Of a DNA stretch of 64,000 nucleotides, positions 36,968 to 46,645 are shown in pieces; positions within the stretch are counted from its first letter, which is position 1; each line of letters opens with the position of its first letter. A model generated the notes under the pieces. The model was not told the DNA's origin and searched no databases. It was given only the letters and a program-made list of their open reading frames with translations. This DNA comes from Micavibrio aeruginosavorus_D (GTDB taxonomy: Bacteria > Pseudomonadota > Alphaproteobacteria > Micavibrionales > Micavibrionaceae), in NCBI RefSeq assembly GCF_051245535.1, contig NZ_CP195303.1:1240001-1304000 (forward strand), given 5' to 3'. The position numbers and the translations under genes were made by a program.

Positions 36968-39055
36968 TTAGCGCGCGGCACGCCCGTTTTCCGCCCCGTT
37001 CAGTGGCTTTAAGTAGCTGATATGAATGGGCGCATTGGACGTTTTTTGCACTTTGGCAAATTTGTGGCGGTACACAAAAACGCCCTCCATCACCCGTTGT
37101 ATATAGTTGCGGGTTTCGGCCACCGGAATGATTTCGATCCAGTCCAGCATGTCAATTTCGCCTTTGCGTGGGTCGCCAAATTCTTCCAGCCACTGGCTCA
37201 CGCGGCCCGGCCCGGCGTTATACGCGGCAATTGCCAACGGGTAGTGCCCATCATATCGACGCAACATCTGGTCGATATAGAGCGCACCCAGCTTGACGTT
37301 ATGATCCGGGCGCGTCGTCAACCAATCATTCTGGTGCGACATGCCCGCTTTCTTCGCCGTTTCCTTGGCTGTGGCGGGCATCAATTGCATTAAGCCGCGC
37401 GCGCCAGCGGGGCTTTGCGCTTTCGTATCAAACGCACTTTCCTGCTTGATAATGCCATGTACCAGCGCCCATTCCGTATCCACATTTTTCATGCGTGACA
37501 ACATGGTCGGGAAGGCGAAATCGGCCAGAACATACCCCTTCTTCTGCGCTTCCTTGGCCACGGCCAGCGCCGTGTCCGGCTGGTTGAATTCGGTCGCCAG
37601 ATCGGCGGCCAGATGAAAATCATCATGCGTTTTCGCCTGCACCGCAAAAGCGCGCAGGAACGATGATGAATAATCATTCAAGCCCGCCCGTTTAAACAAA
37701 CGCGCCGCCTGCACCATATCGTGTTTTTCAAAGGCCGTGCGCGCCTGCATCGTCAAATCCGGCATGGCCGTGACCAGCGTGTCATCGCGCCCCAGCTTGC
37801 CCAGTGCCATCTGGCCATAGAAGGTGGTGGAATACACCGCCCCCGCTTCGTACCATTTGCGGGCAATGTCCTTGTGCCCCAAGGCCTCGCTGGCCATTCC
37901 GGCCCAGAACGCGGCCCGGCCGCGCGTGATCGGCATGGCCGAATTGTGATAAAGCCGTTCAAAATGTTCAAACGCTTCCCACGGGCGTTTCACAAAGCGC
38001 AAGGCCAGCCAACCCGATACAAATTCCGCATCGGCAAATGACGCGCCTTCTTTCGTGCCGTGTTTGGCGGCCAGCAGATAAGCGCTTTCATACTGTTTCC
38101 GCTCGATCAAACGGCGCACCATAATATGGCGCTCTTTCCACCACGCATCCGGGTCCGGTTGCGTGTAGGCGGGCGGCGCGTTATGCAGAATTTCAATCGC
38201 CTTGAAATCCATGTCTTTCTTCCGGCGCCAGCGCAAACGCTCCAGCATCAATCCGGGATCATTTTGCAGATTGGTGGGCACGCGGGCCACAACCCCGTCC
38301 ACACCCGGCGACATCGCCGCCAGCGCAATCCGCGCCTCGGCCAATTGCGGATAACCACGGCCCAACACGTGCGCAATACCGCGCGCCGCCGATTGGTAAT
38401 CGCGCGACAGCAACATATTCAAACGTTTGATATGCGCGTCACGCGTGATGGTTTTGCCCCATGTCCGCAAAAACTTGTCTTGCGCATCCGGGCCGAAGGC
38501 CGTTTCCGCCCACCATGTGTTCAGGATATTGGGGATGTCCTTGTTCGCCCCCGCCGCGCGCAAGGCGGACAGATACAACATCATCCCATCCGCTGTTTGT
38601 GGTTTGTAGGTGTTGAACCATTCCACCACATCTTGAATCGGTGTGTTGGCCGATGCGGATTTTTCGGCGCTCAGACGCAAAGCCCCCTGACGCGGCCAGC
38701 TTGGGATTTGCCCGACAAAGGTGGAGATGCGGCGGAAATTATGCGGCCCCGCTTTATCCGTATAATACATCCAGTAATAGATGCGCGCGGCCAGCGGGTC
38801 ACGCGTCTGCGCGATGAGGCTTTCGGCATAGGACCAGCTCCCCTGTGCAGCCGCCTGCAATGCCTTGACGGTCAGGGCGGCATCATTGGCCGACATGCCC
38901 ACAACCGGGGCCGATTTGGCCGCAAACGCCATGGACGGCCCCCAGCCGCCCCCCTGCGCCGCACCATAGGGCGATGGTTGCGGGACAAAAGCCGCCAAAA
39001 TCAGGGCCAATACCCCCGCATACGCAGCTTTCTTGAACACGCGGCCCGTTGGCAT
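36968..39055 (-). CDS. Soluble lytic murein transglycosylase
   Basis: About 695 residues from the ATG at 39055. A signal peptide covers 1-45 and ends near SMAFA. A superhelical alpha-rich region (about 60-520) is like Slt70. The C-terminal SLT domain has the catalytic Glu in IIKQESAFDTKAQSPAGARG and LMQLMPATAKETAKKAG, plus a later AYNAGPGRVSQWL. It cleaves peptidoglycan glycan strands in the periplasm. The longer upstream frame to 39292 overlaps dapA and is not used. It is divergent from dapA. Confidence 0.87.
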   Translation of the reverse strand: MPTGRVFKKAAYAGVLALILAAFVPQPSPYGAAQGGGWGPSMAFAAKSAPVVGMSANDAALTVKALQAAAQGSWSYAESLIAQTRDPLAARIYYWMYYTDKAGPHNFRRISTFVGQIPSWPRQGALRLSAEKSASANTPIQDVVEWFNTYKPQTADGMMLYLSALRAAGANKDIPNILNTWWAETAFGPDAQDKFLRTWGKTITRDAHIKRLNMLLSRDYQSAARGIAHVLGRGYPQLAEARIALAAMSPGVDGVVARVPTNLQNDPGLMLERLRWRRKKDMDFKAIEILHNAPPAYTQPDPDAWWKERHIMVRRLIERKQYESAYLLAAKHGTKEGASFADAEFVSGWLALRFVKRPWEAFEHFERLYHNSAMPITRGRAAFWAGMASEALGHKDIARKWYEAGAVYSTTFYGQMALGKLGRDDTLVTAMPDLTMQARTAFEKHDMVQAARLFKRAGLNDYSSSFLRAFAVQAKTHDDFHLAADLATEFNQPDTALAVAKEAQKKGYVLADFAFPTMLSRMKNVDTEWALVHGIIKQESAFDTKAQSPAGARGLMQLMPATAKETAKKAGMSHQNDWLTTRPDHNVKLGALYIDQMLRRYDGHYPLAIAAYNAGPGRVSQWLEEFGDPRKGEIDMLDWIEIIPVAETRNYIQRVMEGVFVYRHKFAKVQKTSNAPIHISYLKPLNGAENGRAAR

Positions 39056-39115
39056 TAGAGTGAGAACGTTTTTAGACCACAGGCTAAACGGCGCACGCGC
39101 CAAAAGGATATGACC

Positions 39116-40036
39116 ATGCCGAACATTCGTTTCCGCGGCGCGATGACCGCCCTGATCACCCCCTTCGTCAACACCGCGGTTGACTGGAAGGCGTATGATG
39201 ATTTGGTTGAATGGCAGGTTGAGCAGGGCATTCATGGTGTTGTCGCCTGTGGTACCACGGGTGAATCGCCGACGTTGACGAAAGATGAACATAAATCCAT
39301 TGTCGAACGCACCGTTGCCGTGGTCAAGGGCCGCGTTCCGGTCATTGCCGGAACGGGCAGTTACTCCACAGATTTAAGTATCGAAACCACCCTGTTCGCC
39401 CAGAACGCCGGGGCGGATGCCGCCTTGGTCGTTACCCCCTATTATAACAAACCGACCCAGGACGGGTTGTTCGCCCATTTCAAGGCGATCCATGACGCCA
39501 CCAATATCCCGATTCTGATTTACAACATCCCGGGCCGCAGCGTTGTGGACATGACCAACGACACCATGGTGCGTCTGGCCGAACTGCCGCGCATTGCCGG
39601 GGTGAAGGATGCCACCGGGCAACTGGACCGCCCGACCTTGATCAAGGCCCGGGTGAAGGATGATTTCTGCCTGATCTCTGGCGACGACGGCTCGGCCCCC
39701 GGCTATCTGGCCCAAGGTGGTCACGGCGTGATTTCGGTGATTTCCAACCTCGCCCCGCGCGACAGCGCCGCAATGCAGGATGCATGGGTTGCGGGCGATT
39801 TGAAAACCTTCGCCGCCCTGCGCGACAAACTCGCCCCGCTCTGCCGTGCCACGATGATTGAAACATCCCCGGCCCCGGTGAAATACGGCGCGGCCCGCAT
39901 GGGCCTGTGCCGGGATGAGGTGCGCCTGCCCCTCGTACCCGCAACCGCCAACGCCCGCGCCGTGATGGACGAGGCGATGGAAAAGGCCGGCTTGATTTCC
40001 GCCGGAAGTGGCACCATAGTGCGGGCCCATGGCTAA
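39116..40036 (+). CDS. dapA: 4-Hydroxy-tetrahydrodipicolinate synthase
   Basis: 306 residues from the ATG at 39116, seven nt after AAAGGA; an ATG at 39110 is too close to that site. The TIM barrel carries GTTGESPTL, VTPYYNKPTQDGL with the catalytic Tyr, and GVKDATGQLDR with the Schiff-base Lys near 162. It condenses pyruvate and aspartate semialdehyde toward lysine and meso-diaminopimelate. It overlaps smpB by 8 bp, so translation is coupled. Confidence 0.95.
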   Translation: MPNIRFRGAMTALITPFVNTAVDWKAYDDLVEWQVEQGIHGVVACGTTGESPTLTKDEHKSIVERTVAVVKGRVPVIAGTGSYSTDLSIETTLFAQNAGADAALVVTPYYNKPTQDGLFAHFKAIHDATNIPILIYNIPGRSVVDMTNDTMVRLAELPRIAGVKDATGQLDRPTLIKARVKDDFCLISGDDGSAPGYLAQGGHGVISVISNLAPRDSAAMQDAWVAGDLKTFAALRDKLAPLCRATMIETSPAPVKYGAARMGLCRDEVRLPLVPATANARAVMDEAMEKAGLISAGSGTIVRAHG

Positions 40037-40520
40037 GAAAGATAAGAAAACAGCTTTAATTTCTGTCAACCAGACGGTTACCGATAACCGCCGGGCGCGG
40101 TTTGATTACCATCTGGAAGAAAAATTCGATGCCGGGATTGAACTGACCGGGACCGAAGTCAAATCGCTGCGCCATGGACAATGCAGCCTGAACGAAGCCT
40201 TTGCCGGGGATCATAACGGTGAAATCTGGCTGTATAATTGCTATATCGCCGAATATCAGCAGGCGGGCACGCATTTACAGCACGCCCCGCGCCGCCCGCG
40301 CCGCCTTCTGCTGAAAAAGAAGGAAATTCACCGTTTGATGGGTGCTGTGACCCGTGATGGCTACACCATCGTGCCGGTAAAGCTCTATTTCAACGGAAAA
40401 GGCCTGGCCAAGGTCGAAATCGCGCTGGCCAAGGGCAAAAAGCAATACGACAAACGCGAAACCAGCAAGGAACGCGACTGGGGCCGCCAGAAACAGCGCC
40501 TGCTCAAGTCCCGGGAATAG
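40029..40520 (+). CDS. smpB: SsrA-binding protein
   Basis: 163 residues, a small beta-barrel RNA-binding protein. FDYHLEEKFDAGIELTGTEVKS and the conserved NEAFAGDHNGEIWLYNCYI block are SmpB signatures, and the basic KKQYDKRETSKERDWGRQKQ tail is the part that enters the ribosome. It partners tmRNA in rescuing stalled ribosomes; no ssrA gene was seen in this window. The overlap with dapA is a common alphaproteobacterial arrangement. Confidence 0.95.
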   Translation: MAKKDKKTALISVNQTVTDNRRARFDYHLEEKFDAGIELTGTEVKSLRHGQCSLNEAFAGDHNGEIWLYNCYIAEYQQAGTHLQHAPRRPRRLLLKKKEIHRLMGAVTRDGYTIVPVKLYFNGKGLAKVEIALAKGKKQYDKRETSKERDWGRQKQRLLKSRE

Positions 40521-40577
40521 CCCCCACCCCCAATCTTTGTTACACTATACGTTCGGAATATAGAACGGAGGATTGGT

Positions 40578-41306
40578 GTGACATTTTTTCGGACTCTGAC
40601 ATTGGCGCTGTGCGCCGGCTGCGCGTTTGGTTTTTCTGGCCCGTCTTATGCAAGCGGCACCGCCGCCGCAACGCCCCCGGCAGAGGTAGAGGCCGTTCCC
40701 GCAAAACCAGAAACGCCCATTGATGTTGCCAATGAAATGGCGCGGCGTTTGCGCGCGTGTAAGGACATTCAACTGTCGATGACGCGCCTGCGCTGCTATG
40801 ACGACACGTTGGCTGATTATAATTTACAGAGCCTGACGCTGGCCGATCTGGGGCAGGAAATCGGCAAGTGGGATATTATCAACGAAAAATCCAGTATCTC
40901 TGGCCGCCACAATATTATGCTCAGCCTGAAAGCCAATGCGCCGATCATGACGCAGAAAGAAGGCAATGTCTGGCCAACGCTGGTCATGCGATGCCGCGAC
41001 GGACAGACGGAATCCTATCTGGTGTTCCATATCGACCTTGCCGACAAAACCAAAACCACCCGCCCCCGCACCGCCATTACAACGCGGTTTGATGCCGGGC
41101 AACCCACCACTGTAAACTGGGATTTGTCGCTGGATAATCTGGGGGCCTTTGCCCCCGACGCGAACGCGATGATTGAAACCGCGTTGAAGAGCGAGCGTTT
41201 ATACACGCAAGTCACCCCACCGACGAAAAGCATGATTGAATCTACATTTGATCTGCGCGGGCTGGACAAGGCGATTGTGCCGCTGAAAAAGGCGTGCGCG
41301 CAGTAA
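40578..41306 (+). CDS. TagO/VasI-like type VI secretion-associated protein
   Basis: 242 residues with a signal peptide to about residue 26 (SYASG). The mature part has RACKDIQLSMTRLRCYDDTLAD followed by IGKWDIINEKSSISGRHNIML, a pattern of the TagO/VasI family that accompanies type VI secretion loci. No other secretion genes occur here, so it may be an orphan relative with an envelope function. The GTG start at 40578 follows GGAGGATTG. A strong terminator follows. Confidence 0.75.
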   Translation: MTFFRTLTLALCAGCAFGFSGPSYASGTAAATPPAEVEAVPAKPETPIDVANEMARRLRACKDIQLSMTRLRCYDDTLADYNLQSLTLADLGQEIGKWDIINEKSSISGRHNIMLSLKANAPIMTQKEGNVWPTLVMRCRDGQTESYLVFHIDLADKTKTTRPRTAITTRFDAGQPTTVNWDLSLDNLGAFAPDANAMIETALKSERLYTQVTPPTKSMIESTFDLRGLDKAIVPLKKACAQ

Positions 41307-41334
41307 CCCACACCGTGCCAGTAACGTGAATAAG

Positions 41335-41370
41335 AAAAAGCCCGCCGGGGGAGATCGGCGGGCTTCTTTT
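41335..41370. terminator. Intrinsic terminator between TagO-like gene and recA
   Basis: AAGCCCGCC at 41338-41346 pairs with GGCGGGCTT at 41357-41365 with a GGGGGAGATC loop, flanked by an A-rich left side and CTTTT right side. It could serve both convergent genes. Confidence 0.88.
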
Positions 41371-41406
41371 CCTTGGTGCTGAAACCAAACTTTTATTCAA
41401 ACTGGA

Positions 41407-42573
41407 TTAGCTTGCCTTACGGCCACGCTTCGGTGCGGCATCATCATCGGACGCATCAACGACATCGTTCACGGCATCCATGGTGGCATCGGAAGCCTCT
41501 TCCGCACTGTCCGGCCCGACCAGCATGGCATCAGCCACAACACCGGCCTTGGTACGGATTTCGTTTTCCAGCTTTGCGGCCACTTCCAGATTGTCACGCA
41601 TGAATTGCTTGGCGTTTTCACGGCCCTGCCCGATGCGTTGCCCGTCATAGGAGAACCAGGCGCCGGATTTTTCGACCAGATTGCCCTGAACACCCAGATC
41701 AATCAGCTCGCCCATCTTGGAGATGCCTTCGCCGAACATGATGTCAAATTCCACCTGACGGAACGGTGGGGCCATTTTGTTTTTCACGACCTTCACGCGC
41801 GTCTGGTTTCCGACCGGGTTTTCCTTGTCCTTGATCGTGCCAATACGGCGAATATCCAGACGGACGGACGCATAGAATTTCAGCGCGTTCCCGCCCGTTG
41901 TTGTTTCCGGCGAACCAAACATCACACCGATTTTCATACGGATCTGGTTGATGAAAATGACGATGGTGCGGGACCGGGAAATGGAACCCGTGATTTTACG
42001 CAAGGCCTGTGACATCAGGCGGGCTTGCAAGCCAACGTGCGTGTCACCCATTTCACCTTCCAGTTCCGCACGCGGAACCAGCGCAGCCACCGAGTCAATC
42101 ACCAGAACATCCAGCGCACCGGAGCGCACCAGCGTATCGGCAATTTCCAAAGCCTGTTCGCCCGTATCCGGTTGGGAGATCAAAAGATTGTCGATATCAA
42201 CGCCCAGTTTCTTGGCGTAAGACGGGTCCAGCGCATGTTCGGCGTCAACGATGGCGCAGGTGCCGCCCGCTTTTTGTGCTTCGGCAATAACCTGCAGTGC
42301 CAATGTGGTTTTACCCGAGGATTCCGGACCGAACACTTCGATCACGCGGCCACGCGGCAAACCGCCAATACCCAGCGCGATATCCAGCCCCAGCGAACCG
42401 GTCGAAATCGTTTCCACCTGCATCGGGTTGTTGTCACCCGTCAGTTTCATAATCGAACCCTTGCCAAAAGCACGTTCGATTTGGGCCAGAGCGGCATCCA
42501 GTGCCTTCGTTTTTTCGGCGTTGCTGCGTTGTTCCATTGCGGTATCTGCCTTGTTCATAGAAGTGACGGTCAT
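41407..42573 (-). CDS. recA: RecA recombinase
   Basis: 388 residues from the ATG at 42573, which follows AGGGGATA; the longer frame upstream lacks RecA homology. Walker A is GPESSGKTT at 82-90, and the L1/L2 loop and polymerisation blocks are intact (VIDSVAALVPRAELEGEMGD, then FINQIRMKIGVMFGSPETTTGG in two parts). The C-terminal tail is acidic, as usual. It drives homologous recombination and SOS induction. Its upstream region holds a large inverted repeat over a likely promoter. Confidence 0.97.
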   Translation of the reverse strand: MTVTSMNKADTAMEQRSNAEKTKALDAALAQIERAFGKGSIMKLTGDNNPMQVETISTGSLGLDIALGIGGLPRGRVIEVFGPESSGKTTLALQVIAEAQKAGGTCAIVDAEHALDPSYAKKLGVDIDNLLISQPDTGEQALEIADTLVRSGALDVLVIDSVAALVPRAELEGEMGDTHVGLQARLMSQALRKITGSISRSRTIVIFINQIRMKIGVMFGSPETTTGGNALKFYASVRLDIRRIGTIKDKENPVGNQTRVKVVKNKMAPPFRQVEFDIMFGEGISKMGELIDLGVQGNLVEKSGAWFSYDGQRIGQGRENAKQFMRDNLEVAAKLENEIRTKAGVVADAMLVGPDSAEEASDATMDAVNDVVDASDDDAAPKRGRKAS

Positions 42574-42654
42574 TTGATATCCCCTGATTTTGCATGGTCG
42601 GACTGGGTTTGCAACGCAAGTCCCGGTCGTTTTCGATTCTGTCCTCTGATTGCA

Positions 42655-42699
42655 ACTGTACCGCATTTGTTCTCTTTGTAAAGCGCAAAAGAGAACAAA
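42655..42699 (-). promoter_or_regulatory. recA promoter with 12-bp inverted repeat
   Basis: Read on the minus strand, TTTACA (complement of 42677-42682) and TACAGT (complement of 42655-42660) are spaced 16 bp, like -35 and -10. A perfect inverted repeat, TTTGTTCTCTTT at 42666-42677 and AAAGAGAACAAA at 42688-42699, covers the spacer and the upstream edge. Arm centres are 22 bp apart, about two helix turns. This is a fitting site for a dimeric SOS repressor but is not the usual alphaproteobacterial GTTC-N7-GTTC box. Confidence 0.55.
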
Positions 42700-42746
42700 A
42701 TAAAAACATTTGAGGATAAGGGGAATTTATATTCTAATTCAATGAA

Positions 42747-43211
42747 TTAGATGGCACGCAGCGCCGCAAACGCCGTCCGGGTCGATTGCCACATGTCCGC
42801 AGCCCCACGGCACGTGACCCGCCAGCCCAGCGCCAGCGCCCGCACAGAATCGGCCCGCGACCGATCGGCGGAGGGGCGGATAAAATCCGCATAATTTTCG
42901 ACCAGAACAGGCGGGCGCACAGCCGCGGCAAAACTGCTGCGCAATGCTTTAGACCCCGGCAAAATCGGAATAGCCGCATACAGCCCGGTCAACGCAACCA
43001 GCACCGTACTGCCCCCCGGAACGGGAAGCGGTGTTGTCAGACAAACCAGATAGGTCATAAAGAAAGGATACAGCCACGGGCGTTTTTTCGTGCCATCGCG
43101 CACCATGCCCGACAGGCTTTCGGCCAGCGCCGCGCTGCGCAGGCTGTTCCGCCCCCAGAAAGACAGCCGGTTAAAACGGGCTGTCAGGCTTTCATCATAC
43201 GCAGATCCCAT
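42747..43211 (-). CDS. Hypothetical protein with one membrane segment
   Basis: 154 residues. A basic N-terminal region (RFNRLSFWGRNSLRS) is followed by a hydrophobic stretch at about 48-82 containing PFFMTYLVCLTTPLPVPGGS and VLVALTGLYAA. The C-terminal part is basic and moderately hydrophobic. AGGGGCAATGA precedes the ATG. No family is recognised. It sits upstream of recA on the same strand, but the strong recA promoter signals lie between them. Confidence 0.6.
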   Translation of the reverse strand: MGSAYDESLTARFNRLSFWGRNSLRSAALAESLSGMVRDGTKKRPWLYPFFMTYLVCLTTPLPVPGGSTVLVALTGLYAAIPILPGSKALRSSFAAAVRPPVLVENYADFIRPSADRSRADSVRALALGWRVTCRGAADMWQSTRTAFAALRAI

Positions 43212-43410
43212 TCATTGCCCCTGCCCCCATACGCCATTGTTTTTCACGCCTTATTCTTTGTGTTTTCTGGCGTTTTGTTGCATCCAGTCTACACAAAAAA
43301 ACAGGGTGTTAGAAGCGGGAGCAAGAGCCGCATCAAAAACTTGCATTATTTTCCATAGCTTTGTACGGTCAGGGCTATAATAAGCAGCCTGATATAAAGA
43401 GGGTTTGGCG

Positions 43411-44064
43411 ATGACCGGTGCACAATCAAACATACACAAAAACATGGTCCGTGTGGCCAGCACCCTGACGCTCGGTTGCGCCCTGGCCTTTAACAGCGCC
43501 AGCGCCGCCCCGGCGGAACAATCCCTGCACCTGCACAATGTCCATACCAAGGAATCGATCAACGTCGTTTACAAACGCAACGGGCAATATGTTCCCGCGG
43601 CATTGACGCAGATCAATGTCTTGTTGCGCGATCACCGCGCCCATGGACCAGAGGCCGTCCACCCGATCAATCCGCGCACGCTGGACCGCCTGTATGACAT
43701 CGGCCAGAAAGCAAAACGAAATTACCCGCACATCAAACTGGAATTCGTCATCAATTCGGGCCACCGCCTGTCCGCATCGAATGAAATGCTGCGCAAGGCC
43801 AGCCGTGAACGCGCCAAACATCTGAAGCCCGGGCAGGATGACGGCGGCCCGGCAAAAAGTTCGGCCCACACCCGCGGCAACGCCATTGATTTCAGCATCC
43901 CGGGCCTGCCCACCACAACCGCACGCGATCTGGCGTGGTGTACGGGGTCCGGCGGTGTCGGGTATTACAAGAATGATGGCATGGTGCATATTGACGCAGA
44001 ACGCAAACGCTTCTGGCCTGCCAACTGGAACCCGGCGCATGTCAATTGCGAGAAGTTTAAATAA
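43411..44064 (+). CDS. DUF882 (M15-like) periplasmic protein
   Basis: About 217 residues from the ATG at 43411, preceded by AAGAGG. A signal peptide ends near ASAA at 32. SSAHTRGNAIDFSIPG and GVGYYKNDGMVHIDAERKRFW are the metal-site blocks of the DUF882/peptidase M15 fold: two His and one Asp likely bind zinc. Such proteins act on peptidoglycan or are inactive relatives. A TATAAT at 43376-43381 may be its -10 box. Confidence 0.85.
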   Translation: MTGAQSNIHKNMVRVASTLTLGCALAFNSASAAPAEQSLHLHNVHTKESINVVYKRNGQYVPAALTQINVLLRDHRAHGPEAVHPINPRTLDRLYDIGQKAKRNYPHIKLEFVINSGHRLSASNEMLRKASRERAKHLKPGQDDGGPAKSSAHTRGNAIDFSIPGLPTTTARDLAWCTGSGGVGYYKNDGMVHIDAERKRFWPANWNPAHVNCEKFK

Positions 44065-44073
44065 AGAGAAGGC

Positions 44074-46611
44074 CTATTCCTCTAACGCTTCCTTCACCTT
44101 CGCCGCCAGTTGTTTCAGCGTGAACGGTTTCGGCAGGAACCATATATTTTCGCCCATATGTTCCTTCAACTTCTCCTCCGTATAGCCGGAGACGAAGATG
44201 ATTTTCAGGATTGGGTTTTCCTGACGCAGACGACGGGCCAAGGTTGGGCCATCCATATTCGGCATGATCACATCGGTCACCACCAGATCGACCGGCATGG
44301 TACCGCCATGCTTTTCCTTTAAGGATTCGATGACAGCCAATGCCGCCTCGCCGCTTTCGGCATCCAGAACCTCGTACCCCTTGTTGGTCAACGCGCGGGT
44401 GGAGAAGGTGCGCACGGCGTCTTCGTCTTCGACCAGCAGAATGCGCGCGGTCCCGGTCAGGTCGCGGGTGGTATCTTCCTCAATATCCTTGCTGTGGTCG
44501 TCATGTTCGATTTCCGTATCGGACAGGCGCGGCAGATAGATGGTGAAGGTCGTCCCCTCACCCACAACGCTGTCTATCCCTAAATACCCGCCCGTTTGCC
44601 GCACGATCCCGTAAACGGTGGCCAGCCCCAGACCGGTGCCCTGCCCCACTTCCTTCGTGGTGAAGAACGGCTCAAGAATACGCGCCATGTTTTCCAGCGG
44701 AATACCGCAACCCGTATCCGTCACCGCAATCGCCACCCAATCGCCCGCAGGCATTTCATCGGTGCCGCACGTCATCGGCGCATCGTTGCGGAAGGCGCGT
44801 GTTTCAACGGTCAACTGCCCGCCACCATCCATGGCATCGCGCGCGTTCACGGCCAAGTTGATCAGAACCTGTTCCATCTGGCCCACATCGACGCGCACCA
44901 GACCGAGGTCGGAACCATGCACGACATCCAGATCAATATTCGCGCCAATCAAGCGGCGCAGCAGATGTGAAATTTCCGTGAGAATATCGGTGATATCCTG
45001 CACCTTCGGGCGCAAGGTTTGCTGCCGCGAAAACGCCAGCAACTGGCGCACGAGGTTCGCGGCGCGGTTGGCGTTTTGCTTGATCTGCATGATGTCCGAG
45101 AAGGACGGATCGCCCGGCTTGTGTCGCAACAACAACAGGTCACAGAACCCGATCATCGCGGTCAGCAGGTTATTAAAATCGTGTGCGACGCCGCCGGCCA
45201 GTTGCCCGATGGCCTGCATCTTCTGCGATTGCACGAATTGCGCTTCCAGCGCTTTCTGGCGGCTGAGGTCAATAAAGTGCAAAACCACGCCGTCACTGCC
45301 CCGGAAACGGCGCGCGAACATTTGCGTGGTGACATTGCCCTCAAGCCCGAGAAGCGTAACCTCCATCGGTGCGGGCATGGCGGCCACACCCTTTTGCGGG
45401 GCATGGACGATTTTATCCAGCGCATCCATCACGGCGGCGCGATCATCTTCGTGGATCAGCCCTTCGAAATGGCGGCCTTCGAATGTTTCCACCTGACCAT
45501 CCAGCATGGAGGCCAACGCATGGTTCACATCACCCAGAACGCCATCGGCATTCAACATGGCAATACCCAGCGGCGCTTCTTCGAAGAACCGCTGGAAGCG
45601 ATCTTCGGAGGCCTTCAATGCCTGCTTCATCGCACGTTCTGCCGTCAGGTCGTGAACAACGCCCCGCGTCCGCACCGCGCCATCGGCTTCGTTCACCACG
45701 GCTTGGGAAATCGACGCGGTGAAGGTCTTGCCCGCCGGGCCCTTCATCAGCAATTCAACAACCTGCTTCGCCCCGCCCCCTTCGACGACATCATAGGGAT
45801 GCGCATCACGCGGCGGTTGGTCCAGATAGGTATGCAAATGCCCATGCGCCAGCAGGTTTTCGATATCTTCACCCAACCAGCGGGCCAATGTCGCATTCAC
45901 GAACACAAATTGCCCGGTTTCATCGACGGAGAAGAACCCCACCGGGGCATTGTCGGTAAAGTCGATCAGCTTTTCACGCTCTTCCCGCACGGCGCGGTCA
46001 TTGGCGCGTTGTTCGCTGATGTCATCGATCCGCCAGTGGATATAGCCCGCCCACCCGGCAATCGGCTGCGCCGTGACGATAAACCAGTAATCGGAATCAC
46101 CGCGCACGCTGTGCAGTTCGATGGAATCCGTCAGACCACGATGCGCCTGATCCGCCAGAAGACGGAAATGCATGGCCGCTTCGTCGTCATCGCTGAAAAA
46201 TTGTGCCAGGGTTTGCAAATTCGGTGCGCCGATACCGTCGCACAATTCGCCGAAACGCTGGTTGAAATAAACGCTGTTATCCGCGCCATCGGTGATCAGG
46301 CGCGCGCCACGGCTGCCCTCTAGAACTTCACGCAGGAGCGCGCGTTCTTTTTCCTGTTTCGTGTGCAGCTTGAACCCGCGCTGCATCAAAAACGCCACGC
46401 CCGTGGCCAGCAGGAAGACCGCCCCGGCGACCGCAACACTTTCACGCGGCACATCCATAAACATGGCCACCCCCGTACACACGGCGGCATAGGCCACAAC
46501 CGCGCCCGAGGCCATCAATAAACGGCGACGAGGGTTTGGTGCGGAGGTTTCCGCCACGCCTTGGGCGGAACGGTGATGACGGGCAATAAATTCAGAATGA
46601 TCGGTGCGCAT
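44074..46611 (-). CDS. cckA: Hybrid histidine kinase CckA
   Basis: 845 residues. Two membrane helices lie at about 30-75. Two or three PAS domains follow to about 430, the HisKA dimerisation helix has GGVAHDFNNLLTAM with the phospho-His near 465-470, the ATP-binding domain carries NLAVNARDAMDGGG and a GTGLGLATVYGIV box, and a C-terminal receiver (about 715-845) has LVVTDVIMPNMDG. This matches CckA, which controls CtrA phosphorylation and DNA replication timing in alphaproteobacteria. It lies downstream of the flhB block, linking cell-cycle control to motility. Confidence 0.92.
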   Translation of the reverse strand: MRTDHSEFIARHHRSAQGVAETSAPNPRRRLLMASGAVVAYAAVCTGVAMFMDVPRESVAVAGAVFLLATGVAFLMQRGFKLHTKQEKERALLREVLEGSRGARLITDGADNSVYFNQRFGELCDGIGAPNLQTLAQFFSDDDEAAMHFRLLADQAHRGLTDSIELHSVRGDSDYWFIVTAQPIAGWAGYIHWRIDDISEQRANDRAVREEREKLIDFTDNAPVGFFSVDETGQFVFVNATLARWLGEDIENLLAHGHLHTYLDQPPRDAHPYDVVEGGGAKQVVELLMKGPAGKTFTASISQAVVNEADGAVRTRGVVHDLTAERAMKQALKASEDRFQRFFEEAPLGIAMLNADGVLGDVNHALASMLDGQVETFEGRHFEGLIHEDDRAAVMDALDKIVHAPQKGVAAMPAPMEVTLLGLEGNVTTQMFARRFRGSDGVVLHFIDLSRQKALEAQFVQSQKMQAIGQLAGGVAHDFNNLLTAMIGFCDLLLLRHKPGDPSFSDIMQIKQNANRAANLVRQLLAFSRQQTLRPKVQDITDILTEISHLLRRLIGANIDLDVVHGSDLGLVRVDVGQMEQVLINLAVNARDAMDGGGQLTVETRAFRNDAPMTCGTDEMPAGDWVAIAVTDTGCGIPLENMARILEPFFTTKEVGQGTGLGLATVYGIVRQTGGYLGIDSVVGEGTTFTIYLPRLSDTEIEHDDHSKDIEEDTTRDLTGTARILLVEDEDAVRTFSTRALTNKGYEVLDAESGEAALAVIESLKEKHGGTMPVDLVVTDVIMPNMDGPTLARRLRQENPILKIIFVSGYTEEKLKEHMGENIWFLPKPFTLKQLAAKVKEALEE

Positions 46612-46645
46612 AGTTCAAAGAATATGCCATATCGAACAAGGCATT

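Noticed and set aside
42641..42700. Classical alphaproteobacterial LexA box GTTC-N7-GTTC before recA
   Set aside because: No two GTTC words with 7-bp spacing exist here; only the inverted-repeat arrangement does.
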